A stretch of 64,000 nt of DNA from Hymenobacter artigasi (GCF_012275535.1 NZ_JAAVTK010000013.1:62001-126000), one strand, 5' to 3'. Positions 51,219 to 60,311 are shown, numbered from the stretch's first letter. Notes: generated from the letters alone by a model not told the origin. Program-made: numbers and translations.

Positions 51219-51229
51219 AAAAGCCTTGG

Positions 51230-51664
51230 TTAAAACAGTGGCCGATTAGCATGGCCGGCGAGCGAAAAGAGTAGCCCGAACAGAAGCGCGAAAATGCCCA
51301 GACAAAGCATAATCGGCTTGAAATTGCTTTTCAGTGGAGCCGTTTGCCACTCAGGTATAAACCTGCGGCAATACGCTTCCAGCCCCAGGCCACCGAGTAT
51401 GTTAAAAGTCCATGAAAGCCATATAGAAGCTGGCGGGCCGGTCAGTCGGGCCACCAGGAAAAGCACGATGATTGTGTAGCCAATGCTGCCCCACAAAACA
51501 ACGCAGGCCGTCTTGGGCTGCCGGACATCCTTCAGGTTCTGGAATGCCATCACCCCACCCACTATCGTATTAAAAAACAACGACAAGAGCCTGATTCCTC
51601 CTGCCGAATAGAGGCGTTGGTAGGGCACACTGGTGAGTGATGCTGCGTTTTCGGCCTGCATCAC
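51230..51664 (-). CDS. Small integral membrane protein of unknown function
   Basis: A 144-residue protein with about four hydrophobic segments (GIRLLSLFFNTIVGGVMAF, ACVVLWGSIGYTIIVLFLVA, IWLSWTFNILGGLGLEAY, FKPIMLCLGIFALLFGLLFSLAG). I do not recognise the family. It lies 3 bp after dnaB and 11 bp before the TSUP gene on the same strand, so it is probably part of a dnaB-led transcript. GC content is lower than in dnaB, hinting at a more recent origin. Confidence 0.65.
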   Translation of the reverse strand: MMQAENAASLTSVPYQRLYSAGGIRLLSLFFNTIVGGVMAFQNLKDVRQPKTACVVLWGSIGYTIIVLFLVARLTGPPASIWLSWTFNILGGLGLEAYCRRFIPEWQTAPLKSNFKPIMLCLGIFALLFGLLFSLAGHANRPLF

Positions 51665-51667
51665 ACG

Positions 51668-53275
51668 CTAGAACGGCGGCTCCTCGCCGAAGCTGTTGCT
51701 CTTCGGAAACGGCACCGGCGACTCGTTAATCTTCGAGCCCAGCCGGATGGTGTTCGGGGCGAAAGGGCTTGGCTCGTTGTCGAAGTTGCTGGCGGGCAGG
51801 CCCATGGGCTGGTAACCGCTGTCGAAGCCGCCGCCCACGCCATCGAGGTCGGCAAACTTGGTGTACTTGCCGATGAACTTGAGCTGCACGGTTTCGAGCG
51901 AGCCGTTCCGGTGCTTGGCGATGATGACTTCGCCCACGCCCTGCGTCGAGTTGCCTTCGGCATCCTGGTCGAGGCCGTAATATTCGGGGCGGTAAAGGAA
52001 GATAACCATGTCGGCATCCTGCTCGATGGAGCCCGATTCACGCAGGTCACTCAGCTGGGGCTTCTTGTCGCCGCCCCGGGTTTCCACCGAACGCGAAAGC
52101 TGCGACAGGGCCAGTACGGGAATATTTAGCTCCTTAGCAATGCCCTTGAGGGCCCGCGAGATGCTGGCAATTTCCTGCTCACGGTTGCCGCCCCGGCCGT
52201 CGGTGTTGCCGCTCATCAGCTGCAGGTAGTCGACGATAATCATCTGCACGTCCTTCTGCGAGCGCAGGCGGCGGCACTTGGTGCGCAGCTCCCGAATGCT
52301 CAGGCCCGGCGTGTCATCAATATAAATCGGCGCGGCCGAGAGGGCCGTGATTTTGTGGTTGAGCTGCTGCCACTCGTGGTCGGCGAGGCTGCCCTTCTTG
52401 ATTTTCTCCGAATCTAGCTCCGCCTCGGCCGAAATCAGACGATTGACGAGCTGCAGCGAGGACATTTCCAGCGAGAAAATGGCCACGGCTTTCTTGAAAT
52501 CAACCGCCGCGTTGCGCATGGCCGATACCACGAAAGCAGTTTTCCCCATCCCTGGCCGGGCCGCAATAATCACAAGGTCAGATGGTTGCCAGCCGCTAGT
52601 GACGCGGTCCAGCGCCGTGAAGCCGGTGGGTACGCCGGTCAGGCCGTCGGCCTGGTTTTTCTTTTCTTCGAGCTCCTTGATGGCTTTGCCCATCAGGCTC
52701 CGCATATCGTCGAAGTTCTTGCGGATGTTCGATTCCGACACCTCGAACAGGGCCGATTCGGTATCGTCGAGCAGCTTGAATACGTCGGTGGTATCCTCGA
52801 AGGCATCGCGCTGGATTTCGCTCGAAATCCGAATCAGCTCGCGCTTGATGGCGGTTTCGGTGATGATGCGGGCGTGGTACTCGACGTTGGCCGCCGAGTT
52901 CACTTTCAGCGTGAGGTTGGCTACATAGAAGGGGCCGCCGGCGGCTTCAAGCTCGCCCATCTCGCGCAACTCGTGTACCACGGTGAGCTGGTCGATGGGC
53001 TCCGACTTATCGAACAGCCGGATAACGGCGCGGTAAATGCGCTGGTGGGCATCTTTGTAAAAGCTCTCGGGCTTGAGCAGGTCAATAACCGAGGTGAGAG
53101 CGTCTTTTTCCAGCATTAGAGCACCAAGCACGGCCATTTCGAGCTCGGGGGCCTGGGGCGGCAGCTTGCCGGCCGCACTGGCATTTTGAGGAACCACCAT
53201 GCCGCCCCGATTGGTCCAGGCCGCTTTGGCGCGGGCGGCGGATTGCTTCAGGCGGTCGTCCATCTGGTCGGGCAT
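51668..53275 (-). CDS. dnaB: Replicative DNA helicase
   Basis: A 535-residue DnaB. The N-terminal domain (APELEMAVLGALMLEKDALTSVIDLL) and linker precede the RecA-like C-terminal motor with TGFTALDRVTSGWQPSDLVIIAARPGMGKTAF (Walker A near residue 245), FSLEMSSLQLVNRL, VDYLQLMSG (Walker B) and LSQLSRSVETRGGDKKPQLSDLRESGSIEQDADMVIFLYRP. No intein interrupts it. A 50-residue C-terminal tail (from GGFDSGYQP) is probably disordered. It unwinds DNA at the fork as a hexamer. The start could also be Met5. Confidence 0.95.
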   Translation of the reverse strand: MPDQMDDRLKQSAARAKAAWTNRGGMVVPQNASAAGKLPPQAPELEMAVLGALMLEKDALTSVIDLLKPESFYKDAHQRIYRAVIRLFDKSEPIDQLTVVHELREMGELEAAGGPFYVANLTLKVNSAANVEYHARIITETAIKRELIRISSEIQRDAFEDTTDVFKLLDDTESALFEVSESNIRKNFDDMRSLMGKAIKELEEKKNQADGLTGVPTGFTALDRVTSGWQPSDLVIIAARPGMGKTAFVVSAMRNAAVDFKKAVAIFSLEMSSLQLVNRLISAEAELDSEKIKKGSLADHEWQQLNHKITALSAAPIYIDDTPGLSIRELRTKCRRLRSQKDVQMIIVDYLQLMSGNTDGRGGNREQEIASISRALKGIAKELNIPVLALSQLSRSVETRGGDKKPQLSDLRESGSIEQDADMVIFLYRPEYYGLDQDAEGNSTQGVGEVIIAKHRNGSLETVQLKFIGKYTKFADLDGVGGGFDSGYQPMGLPASNFDNEPSPFAPNTIRLGSKINESPVPFPKSNSFGEEPPF

Positions 53276-53601
53276 AGGGGAATTGGGGAACTAAAGTAAC
53301 GAAATAGCGGAGACGAGGAAACCGGCCGGGAAAATAAAACCGGGCCGGCCGTGATATATACAAAGCTAACCCCGCCAACGGAGAAAAGATTGGTGGACAA
53401 ATTCGATTCTTTTGGTTATGGAATGGCGGCGGCAGCCGGTAGTTTGTAATTTCGCGCCCCACCGAAATAGTTTTTGGTTTCTTGTTTCTGGTGGCTGGTT
53501 GAACGTTAGCTACGTTAGCCGCTACCCCCCTTAGCCTTTTCGGATGGCGGGGTACAAATCAGTGCGTAGAATCCAGCATAAAGTGTCCTGAATCAACTCC
53601 T
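53276..53601. other. Divergent spacer between dnaB and mpl
   Basis: No gene is evident. The mpl-proximal end carries three tandem CCAGCAA heptamers (53608-53628), which continue into the predicted coding start. No confident promoter was identified. Confidence 0.5.
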
Positions 53602-55005
53602 TTGGAACCAGCAACCAGCAACCAGCAACCGGTAACCCCCCCAGAAGCCATTCACCTCATCGCGGTGGGCGGCAGCATTATGCACAACCTGGCGCTGGCC
53701 CTGCACCGCCGGGGTGCCCACGTCACGGGCTCCGACGACGAGATTTTTGAGCCCGCCAAAGGCCGCCTTGCCGCCGCCGGCCTGCTGCCCGCTCAGGAAG
53801 GCTGGGATGCCGCCCGCATCACGCCCGACCTGTCGGCCGTCATCGTGGGCATGCACGCCCGACCCGACAACCCCGAGCTGCTGCGGGCCCAGGAGCTGGG
53901 CCTGAAAATCCACTCCTTCCCCGAGTATATCTACGAGGCCAGCCGCGACAAGCAGCGCATCGTCATCGGCGGCTCGCACGGCAAAACCAGCATCACGGCC
54001 TGCATTCTGCACGTATTGCGTTTCCACGGCCGCAAGTTCGACTACGCGGTGGGGGCTCAGCTGGCGGGCTTCGACTTGATGGTGCAACTGACCGACGATG
54101 CGCCCATCATCATCATCGAGGGCGATGAGTACCTGTCGTCGCCGGTGGACCGACGGCCCAAGTTTCACCTCTACCAGCACCACATCGGCGTGATTTCGGG
54201 CATCAGCTGGGACCACATCAACGTGTTTCCGACCGAGGAAATCTACCGCGAGCAGTTCCGCATCTTCGCCGATATGACGCCCAAGGCCGGCGTGCTCATC
54301 TACGACCGCGACGACGAGCAAACCCAGCTCATCGCCGTGCCCACCAACCCCGACGTGACCTACATCGGCTACGGCCCGCACGAAAACGTTATCCGCGACG
54401 GCCGCACGTTCCTCATCACCAAAAAAGACGAGGAAGTGCCCGTGCAGGTGTTCGGCGAGCATAACCTGCGCAATATCTCGGCCGCTAAGGAAGTGTGTAA
54501 GCAGCTGGGCATCAAGGGAAAGGATTTCTTTCGGGCAGTAGCCACGTTCCCCGGCGCGGCGCGGCGGCTGGAGCTGGTGCGCGAAGGCACTACATCGGTG
54601 GTCTACAAGGATTTTGCCCACGCCCCCAGCAAGCTAAAGGCCACGGCCACGGCCCTGAAAAAGCAGTTCCCCAAGCGCCGCCTGGTGGCCTGCCTGGAGC
54701 TGCACACGTTCAGCAGCCTCAACCCAGCCTTTTTGCCGCAGTACGCGCACTGCTTCGATGCGCCCGACGTGGCTGTGGTCTACTTCAACCCCCACGTGCT
54801 GGAGCACAAGCGCCTGCCGCCGCTGGCCGCCGCCACCGTGGCCGAGGCTTTCCAGCGGCCGGATATCAAAGTGATAACCGACAGCGCCGAGCTGGCCGCA
54901 TTCTTAAGAAGCCAGACCTGGGACAAAGCCAACCTGCTGCTCATGTCGTCGGGCACGTTCGACGGGCTGGACTTGAATGGCCTGGCGGCAGAAATTGTGG
55001 GTTGA
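53602..55005 (+). CDS. mpl: UDP-N-acetylmuramate:L-alanyl-gamma-D-glutamyl-meso-DAP ligase
   Basis: A murein-recycling Mur ligase of about 467 residues. IHLIAVGGSIMHNLALALHRRGAHVTGSDDE is the Mpl N-terminal Rossmann motif; GGSHGKTS (residues 123-130) is the ATP P-loop; EGDEYLSSPVDRRPKF and the SWDHINVFPT motif are ligase-specific; FGEHNLRNISAAKEV and DFAHAPSKLKATA close the active site. It attaches the recycled tripeptide to UDP-MurNAc. There is no ATG upstream of the core; TTG at 53602, inside a tandem heptamer, is the best available start but uncertain. Confidence 0.9.
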   Translation: MEPATSNQQPVTPPEAIHLIAVGGSIMHNLALALHRRGAHVTGSDDEIFEPAKGRLAAAGLLPAQEGWDAARITPDLSAVIVGMHARPDNPELLRAQELGLKIHSFPEYIYEASRDKQRIVIGGSHGKTSITACILHVLRFHGRKFDYAVGAQLAGFDLMVQLTDDAPIIIIEGDEYLSSPVDRRPKFHLYQHHIGVISGISWDHINVFPTEEIYREQFRIFADMTPKAGVLIYDRDDEQTQLIAVPTNPDVTYIGYGPHENVIRDGRTFLITKKDEEVPVQVFGEHNLRNISAAKEVCKQLGIKGKDFFRAVATFPGAARRLELVREGTTSVVYKDFAHAPSKLKATATALKKQFPKRRLVACLELHTFSSLNPAFLPQYAHCFDAPDVAVVYFNPHVLEHKRLPPLAAATVAEAFQRPDIKVITDSAELAAFLRSQTWDKANLLLMSSGTFDGLDLNGLAAEIVG

Positions 55006-55021
55006 TTGAATACGTGACGTT

Positions 55022-55052
55022 CCGGTCTGACCGCCCTAGGCGGTCCGACCGG
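55022..55052. terminator. Hairpin after mpl
   Basis: CCGGTC-T-GACCGCC (55022-55035) pairs with GGCGGTC-C-GACCGG (55039-55052) around CTA. It has no U-run but is well placed to end mpl transcription. Confidence 0.5.
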
Positions 55053-55150
55053 TTGTCGTTGTTTATCAGAACGTGTTTTTCCTAACTGGTTGCCGGTCTA
55101 CATCAGACCGTGCTTGCTTCAACTGGTCGGACCGGAGTAGACAACCACCC

Positions 55151-55180
55151 AAAAAAGCCCGCTATTCAGCGGGCTTTTTT
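55151..55180. terminator. Bidirectional terminator
   Basis: AAAAAAGCCCGCT (55151-55163) pairs with AGCGGGCTTTTTT (55168-55180). It serves both mpl (plus) and the minus-strand lipoprotein transcript, and overlaps the end of the small ORF at 55162. Confidence 0.85.
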
Positions 55181-55257
55181 GGTTTCTTATCGGTGGTGAT
55201 GAGCAGGGCCAGCGCCGTGAGCGCGGCCCTTAGCAGCCATTTATTGCGCGTATTCAT
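55162..55257 (-). CDS. 31-residue membrane peptide coupled to a lipoprotein gene
   Basis: The ATG at 55257 overlaps the stop of the upstream lipoprotein gene (ATGA arrangement), typical of translational coupling. The peptide is MNTRNKWLLRAALTALALLI followed by TTDKKPKKPAE: a basic start, one hydrophobic segment and a Lys/Pro tail. Its stop lies inside the transcription terminator. Function unknown. It may be a genuine small membrane protein or a by-product of the close terminator. Confidence 0.4.
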   Translation of the reverse strand: MNTRNKWLLRAALTALALLITTDKKPKKPAE

Positions 55258-55820
55258 TTGACAGGAGCTGCGGAAAAGAGCGAATTATTAATGTCCACTT
55301 TCAGGTCGCAGGTGCTGCCGCCCACTTTCTCGCCGCAGGTGGTGCCCACGATGCGTCCGTTTTCAAAATTGAAGAAGCACATGGGGCAGCCCTGACCGGT
55401 GATGGTGTAGCGCTCGGCGGTGGGGCGTAGGTAGTAGGTATTGTCGCCGCCGGCGGTGAGGGGCAGGGCCATGGCCCGAAACATGCCGTTGCGCAGGCCC
55501 ATGCCAATGAGGTAGTAGCTAATGGGCTCGTCGGGGCCGGTGGGGGCTTTGCGCACCTGAATCTTATCGACTACGGTGCCATCGCCAAACTGCCGGATAA
55601 AGGCTTGGGCCAGCTCGCTGCGCGGCGTGTTATACTCCGTGGAGCTGTCGGTGAAATGCACGATTTGCCGGCTTTCCGGCTTGGCAATTACTTCGCCTTT
55701 GATGCGGTTGGGACTGCCAAACTCGCTGGTAGCCTGCTTGGTGCTTTCGCACGACATGACCAGCAGCAGCACCAAAATGCTCAATAGGCCCAACCCAAGC
55801 AAACGCGGAAAAAGCTTCAT
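55254..55820 (-). CDS. Cysteine-containing lipoprotein of unknown function
   Basis: A 188-residue lipoprotein (LLVMSC lipobox at about residue 24). The mature part has an alpha/beta-like region (HFTDSSTEYNTPRSELAQAFIRQFG) and a C-terminal cysteine cluster GQGCPMCFFNFENGRIVGTTC then STCDLKV. The CPMC pair resembles a redox or metal site, but no known family is recognised. It is followed, overlapping, by the 31-residue peptide gene and then a terminator. Confidence 0.7.
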   Translation of the reverse strand: MKLFPRLLGLGLLSILVLLLVMSCESTKQATSEFGSPNRIKGEVIAKPESRQIVHFTDSSTEYNTPRSELAQAFIRQFGDGTVVDKIQVRKAPTGPDEPISYYLIGMGLRNGMFRAMALPLTAGGDNTYYLRPTAERYTITGQGCPMCFFNFENGRIVGTTCGEKVGGSTCDLKVDINNSLFSAAPVK

Positions 55821-55858
55821 GGTAGAATAGCAAAAAGTTGGGCCTTAGGAGCCGCTAC

Positions 55859-56656
55859 CTAGCGGCCTTTGTAGTACTTACGCGCTTCCGGCAATTCGCG
55901 CTGAATATCGGCGATGCGGGTGCCGTTGGAGGGGTGAGTGGAGAGGAACTCGGGCGGCGAGGCCTGGTTTTCGCGGGCATCCATGCGCTGCCAGAACGTA
56001 ATAGCACCGTCGGGATTGTACCCGGCCATGGCCATAAAAATCAGGCCCAAGTGGTCGGCCTCCGATTCCTGGTTGCGGCCGTAGCGCAACAGGCCCAGCT
56101 GCGAGCCCACGCCAAACGCCTGCAACGCCAGCTGCTGCGTAGCGGGCGCATTGGTGGAAAGGGCAGCCGACAGCGCCTGCCCGCCCAACTGCTGCACCAG
56201 GCCCTGGCTCATGCGCTCGGAGCCGTGCTTGGCTACGGCGTGCGCAATTTCGTGCGACATCACCACGGCCAGGCCGTTTTCGTCCTGCGTAATAGGCAGA
56301 ATACCGGTGTAAACGGCCACTTTGCCGCCGGGCATACACCAGGCGTTTTGCTGCTTGTCGTCCTGAATCACATTGAATTCCCACTGGTAGCCGGCCAGCT
56401 GGTCGGAGGCGTTTTGCTGGCGGAAATACGTTTCTACCGCCGCCTGAATGCGTTGGCCCACGGTGCGAACCATGGCCACCTGCTGCGAGCTGGTGGAGAG
56501 CGGGCCTTTGGCAATAACCTCGCGGTATTGCGTGGCAGCCAGGGTGTTGATTTCGCTGTCGCTCACCAGGCTGAGCTGGCGGCGGCCCGTGATGGGCACC
56601 GTAGAGCAGGCGGAAAGCAGGGCCAGACTGGCCACGAGGGTGAGTTTTTTGAGCAT
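55859..56656 (-). CDS. M48 family metalloprotease lipoprotein (BepA/YcaL-like)
   Basis: A 266-residue M48 peptidase. Lipobox ALLSACST at residues 13-20; VVMSHEIAHAVAKHGSERM gives the HEXXH zinc site, and ESEADHLGLIFMAMAGYNPDGAITFWQRM the downstream zinc Glu; FLSTHPSNGTRIADIQREL is the conserved C-terminal motif. The family degrades misfolded outer-membrane proteins in the periplasm. The start MLKKLTL at 56656 is chosen; Met two codons upstream is equally possible. Separate transcript, convergent arrangement with nothing on the left. Confidence 0.9.
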   Translation of the reverse strand: MLKKLTLVASLALLSACSTVPITGRRQLSLVSDSEINTLAATQYREVIAKGPLSTSSQQVAMVRTVGQRIQAAVETYFRQQNASDQLAGYQWEFNVIQDDKQQNAWCMPGGKVAVYTGILPITQDENGLAVVMSHEIAHAVAKHGSERMSQGLVQQLGGQALSAALSTNAPATQQLALQAFGVGSQLGLLRYGRNQESEADHLGLIFMAMAGYNPDGAITFWQRMDARENQASPPEFLSTHPSNGTRIADIQRELPEARKYYKGR

Positions 56657-56867
56657 GAGCATGAGTGAAAAAGTGGAAGAATGCGCCGGCCCCACGCCAA
56701 CGTGGCGGGCTCCGGCGCGGGCTGCCGTTGCGGGCTATACGGGGGCAGGGCGGGGTAAAGTTTTGGCCGGGCCGGGCCGGCGGGCCGTAAAAAGGGGCCG
56801 GCCGATGGCCGTAAGCCAGCGGGGAGCCGTAGTTTTGACTTATCTACGACCCGCCTTTCCCGTCGCC

Positions 56868-57482
56868 ATGAAAATCATCTGCATCGGCCGCAACTATGCC
56901 GACCACATTGCCGAGCTGCACAACGAGGTGCCCTCCGCGCCCGTTATCTTTATGAAGCCCGAAACGGCGCTGCTGCAACGCGGCCAGCCGTTTTTCATCC
57001 CCGAATTCTCGCAGGATATTCACCACGAACTAGAGTTGGTGCTGCGTGTGAGCAAGAACGGCCGTCACATCGACGAGTCGTTTGCCCTTAATTATTTCGA
57101 TGCTATTGGCCTGGGTATCGACTTCACGGCTCGCGACCTGCAGGCCGAGCTCAAGAAAAAAGGCCTGCCCTGGGAGCTGGCCAAAGCCTTCGATGGCTCG
57201 GCCCCGATTTCGACCACCTTCAAGCCCGTGGCCGACTTTGCCGACCTGGCCAACATCAATTTCCACCTCACCGTGAACGGCGAAACCCGCCAGACCGGCA
57301 ACTCCGGCCTGATGCTGCACCCGTTCGCCAAAATCATCAGCTTCGTTTCAAAATACATCTCCCTGAAAATGGGCGACCTTATTTTTACCGGCACCCCCGC
57401 CGGCGTGGACCCCGTAAAAATGGGCGACCAGCTGGAAGGATTCCTGGAAGGGGAGAAGCTGCTGGAGCTGGGCATCCGGTAA
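56868..57482 (+). CDS. Fumarylacetoacetate hydrolase family protein
   Basis: A 204-residue FAH-domain enzyme. MKIICIGRNYADHIAELHN, PVIFMKPETAL, IHHELELVLRVSKNGRHID with metal-binding Glu-x-Glu, IGIDFTARDLQ and LIFTGTPAGVDPVKMGDQLEG are characteristic. Members include oxaloacetate decarboxylase/acylpyruvase (FAHD1-like) and ring-cleavage hydrolases; the short, single-domain form is closest to acylpyruvase type. The ATG at 56868 gives the correct N-terminus; the frame is open upstream through the gap with the M48 gene. Confidence 0.9.
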   Translation: MKIICIGRNYADHIAELHNEVPSAPVIFMKPETALLQRGQPFFIPEFSQDIHHELELVLRVSKNGRHIDESFALNYFDAIGLGIDFTARDLQAELKKKGLPWELAKAFDGSAPISTTFKPVADFADLANINFHLTVNGETRQTGNSGLMLHPFAKIISFVSKYISLKMGDLIFTGTPAGVDPVKMGDQLEGFLEGEKLLELGIR

Positions 57483-57496
57483 GAATAATTAGAACG

Positions 57497-57594
57497 ATGT
57501 AGGGACGCATCCTGGCGTCTTGGCGTTGAACGGTTGGGCTGTGAACGAGTCTGATTGGCGCGGTGGTGGAGACGTAAGGATGCGTCTCTACATC
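57497..57594. repeat. Hairpin repeat, GATGTAGGGACGCATCC family
   Basis: GATGTAGGGACGCATCCTGG onward (57497-57520) pairs with GACGTAAGGATGCGTCTCTA onward (57571-57594), 24-bp arms with two mismatches. Confidence 0.8.
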
Positions 57595-57635
57595 CGTTGA
57601 TGAAAAGAATTAGCTGAATTAAAAGAAGCGTTATT

Positions 57636-59639
57636 GTGCAAAAGGGAAAGCTAACTGTGCGGTTGATAGGAAGTGTGTTTTTGGTGCTGCTGGCATGGCG
57701 GGTAGGAGGGCAGGAGGCCGACACTTCCGACCGCGACCGCGCCCCCGGCGAGCTGCTGAATGCCGGGCGGGCTACCGTGGCGCCGGGGTATTTTATGTTT
57801 CCAATTGCGCCGGGCAAGCCGGGCTTCCTGGCCGGGAGCATGGGCGAATTGCGGCCCAACCACTTCCACGGTGGCCTCGACATCAAGACCGGCGGCGGGG
57901 TGAACCAGCCCGTGTACGCCGCCGCCGATGGCTACGTGTCGCGCCTCAAGCAGTCGTCGTTCGGCTACGGCAACGTGCTCTACATCACCCACCCCAATGG
58001 CCTGACCACCGTGTACGGCCACCTCAACGAATTCAAAGGGGCCTTCGCGGCTGAGCTGCTGCGCCGGCAGTACGACAAGCAGAGCTACGAGCTGGAATGC
58101 TTCTTCGAGAAGGACCGGTTTCCGGTGAAGCGGGGCGAGCTGGTGGCCCTGAGCGGCAACACTGGCGGCTCGGCCGGCCCGCACCTGCACTGGGAAGTGC
58201 GCGATGCCCAGGACCGGCAGTACAACCCCCTGCAATGGGGCGGCTTCCCCGAGATTCAGGACCACGTGGCCCCTACGCTGCAGGCATTTGCGCTGGAGCC
58301 GCTTACTATTGAGGCGCGGGTGAAGAACGTGTTTGCCAAGGCGCTGTTTGCGCCGAAAGTGCAGCCGGGGCCGGGCGTGGCTACCACCTGGGCCGATACC
58401 ATCAGTGCCTTTGGCACGGTGGGCGTGCTGGTGCAGGGCTTCGATAGGTTTGACAATGCCTGGAATCGCAACGGCATCCAGCGGGTGGCCATGACGGTGA
58501 ACGGGCAGCCGTTTTACCAACACAACATCGACGCGATTCCCTTCCCGACGGGCACCCGGCAGGTGGGCAACTTCGTCGATTTCCTGTATCAGAATACCCA
58601 GGGCCGCACCCTGCAAAAGCTGTGGGTAGACGATGGCAACGACCTGCTGATGTACGCCACCACCAGTCCCACCAAGGGCCGCCTGACCGTGGAGGCCGGC
58701 AAAATCTATAACGTCGACATCACCCTGGCCGACTCCTACAACAACCAGACGGCCCTGCACTTGGTGCTGCGCGGCGAGCAGCCCGAATACTTCAAAACCC
58801 GCGCCGCCGGGGTGAAAAAGCCCGCCCTGCGCTTCGAGGTGACGCGCAACTTGCTGAAAGCCGTGGCCGCCGACCCCAGCGCTGACTCAGTAGGAGGCAA
58901 CCTGGTGCTGCTGCGCGGCAACCGCCGCCTCGAAATCAAGCCGAGCTACACCCAGAACAGCGAAAACGTGTACCTCTACGACCTGCGCGCCGGCCTGCCC
59001 GATTCCATTCGCTTCGGCACCATCACCAAGAAATTCGACCGGCAGGTAATGATTCCGGCCGGCAAGGAAACCAACTACGCCACGGCCAAGCTCAACGTGA
59101 TGTTCGGCAAGGAGAGCCTGTTTGGCAATATCTACCTCGGCACCAGCTACAAGCCCGAGCCCACGGGCAGCGGCTTCTGGACGGTGGGCTCGCCGCTGCT
59201 GCCGCTCTACCACACGGCCACCCTCACCCTCAAGCCCGCCACCCCGCCCGCCGACCCGGCCCGCACCGCCATCTACACGGCCACGGCGGCCGGCGGCAAG
59301 GCCTACCTGGGCGGCAAGTGGGACGAGCAGGGCAACATCACGGCCAACATCCGCCAGTTCGCCTCCTACCGCATCCTCACCGATACCGTGGCCCCCAAGG
59401 GCAGCCTAATCGGGCGGCCCGGCGGGCAGGTGCTCTTCCGCGTCGGCGACGACCTTTCCGGCCTGGCCACCTACCGCCTGCTGGTGGGCGGAAAATTCCG
59501 AATGCTGCGCTTCGAGCACAAGAATTCCACCCTGTTTTCGGTGCCGACCGATACGCTGGGTGCCCGCTTGAAAGGCCCCGCAGAACTGCGCCTGACCGAC
59601 CAGGCGGGGAATGAGCGGGTAATTCCGCTGAGCCTTTGA
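57636..59639 (+). CDS. M23 family metallopeptidase, exported
   Basis: A 667-residue periplasmic or surface peptidase. The start is GTG at 57636, giving a signal peptide (KLTVRLIGSVFLVLLAWRVGGQE). The LytM domain (about residues 70-195) has zinc ligands in NHFHGGLDIKTGGGV and SAGPHLHWEVRD, and the core VYAAADGYVSRLKQSSFGYGNVLYITH. The remaining 450 residues are beta-rich, with FVDFLYQNTQGRTLQKLW and VGDDLSGLATYRLLVGGKF, as in large Bacteroidota M23 proteins. It is likely a peptidoglycan hydrolase. No ATG lies near the signal peptide. Confidence 0.88.
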   Translation: MQKGKLTVRLIGSVFLVLLAWRVGGQEADTSDRDRAPGELLNAGRATVAPGYFMFPIAPGKPGFLAGSMGELRPNHFHGGLDIKTGGGVNQPVYAAADGYVSRLKQSSFGYGNVLYITHPNGLTTVYGHLNEFKGAFAAELLRRQYDKQSYELECFFEKDRFPVKRGELVALSGNTGGSAGPHLHWEVRDAQDRQYNPLQWGGFPEIQDHVAPTLQAFALEPLTIEARVKNVFAKALFAPKVQPGPGVATTWADTISAFGTVGVLVQGFDRFDNAWNRNGIQRVAMTVNGQPFYQHNIDAIPFPTGTRQVGNFVDFLYQNTQGRTLQKLWVDDGNDLLMYATTSPTKGRLTVEAGKIYNVDITLADSYNNQTALHLVLRGEQPEYFKTRAAGVKKPALRFEVTRNLLKAVAADPSADSVGGNLVLLRGNRRLEIKPSYTQNSENVYLYDLRAGLPDSIRFGTITKKFDRQVMIPAGKETNYATAKLNVMFGKESLFGNIYLGTSYKPEPTGSGFWTVGSPLLPLYHTATLTLKPATPPADPARTAIYTATAAGGKAYLGGKWDEQGNITANIRQFASYRILTDTVAPKGSLIGRPGGQVLFRVGDDLSGLATYRLLVGGKFRMLRFEHKNSTLFSVPTDTLGARLKGPAELRLTDQAGNERVIPLSL

Positions 59640-59766
59640 TAGGGTAGGAGGGTATGGGGGTAAGAGGGTATGAGGTGATTCTAACGCCTGCCTAATGCCT
59701 GATGACGAACCATCCTTTTGCTCACATTAACCTCCTACCCCCATACCCTCTTACCCTCATACCCTA
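59640..59766. repeat. Purine-rich inverted repeat TAGGGTAGGAGGG
   Basis: TAGGGTAGGAGGGTATGGGG onward (59640-59676) is inverted with few mismatches at 59730-59766. It fills the gap between the M23 and bcp genes. A distinct family whose arms contain imperfect GGGTA tandem units. Confidence 0.8.
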
Positions 59767-59772
59767 ACAACC

Positions 59773-60222
59773 ATGTCCCTCGAACCCGGCCAACCCGCCC
59801 CCGATTTCACCGCCCAGGACCAGGATGGCAACACCGTCAGCCTGCACGAGCTGCGCGGCCAGAAAGTCGCCCTCTACTTTTACCCGAAGGATGACACCCC
59901 CGGCTGCACCGCCCAGGCCTGCAACCTGCGCGACCACCAGGAGGAGCTCAAAGCAAGCAACATCAAAGTCATCGGCGTGAGCATCGACGGTGCGGCGGCC
60001 CACCAGAAATTCGCCCTCAAGTACGACCTGCCCTTCCCGCTGCTCGTCGACACCGACAAAACCATCGTGCAGGCCTACGGCGTTTGGCAGGAAAAGAAAA
60101 ATTACGGCAAGACCTACATGGGCACCGTCCGCACCACTTTCCTGATTGACGAAAACGGCCTGATTGAAAAGGTTATCAAGAAAGTAGACACCAAGGAGCA
60201 CGCCGCGCAGCTACTGAAGTAG
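59773..60222 (+). CDS. bcp: Thioredoxin-dependent thiol peroxidase (bacterioferritin comigratory protein)
   Basis: A 149-residue peroxiredoxin reducing hydroperoxides with thioredoxin. The peroxidatic Cys45 and resolving Cys50 lie in DDTPGCTAQACNLRD, as in atypical 2-Cys Bcp. YFYPKDDTPGCT and GVWQEKKNYGKTYMGTVRTTFLID are conserved. Length is typical and no signal peptide is present, so it is cytosolic. It begins 7 bp after the purine-rich repeat. Confidence 0.95.
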   Translation: MSLEPGQPAPDFTAQDQDGNTVSLHELRGQKVALYFYPKDDTPGCTAQACNLRDHQEELKASNIKVIGVSIDGAAAHQKFALKYDLPFPLLVDTDKTIVQAYGVWQEKKNYGKTYMGTVRTTFLIDENGLIEKVIKKVDTKEHAAQLLK

Positions 60223-60282
60223 CCGCCACCGATTGCGGCCTATCGTAACCGATTGCAATAGGCAGCCCTCAAAAAAGGCCCC

Positions 60283-60311
60283 TTTGCCCATCCCGCCGTT
60301 TACTACCTTTA
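60283..60311 (+). promoter_or_regulatory. Promoter of transketolase
   Basis: TTTG (60283-60286), 17 bp, then TACCTTTA (60304-60311) fits the Bacteroidota -33/-7 pattern with one -7 mismatch, 25 bp before the ATG. Confidence 0.6.

Noticed and set aside
56448..56867. N-terminal extension of the FAH-family enzyme
   Set aside because: It is antisense to the M48 gene, and FAH similarity begins exactly at ATG 56868.
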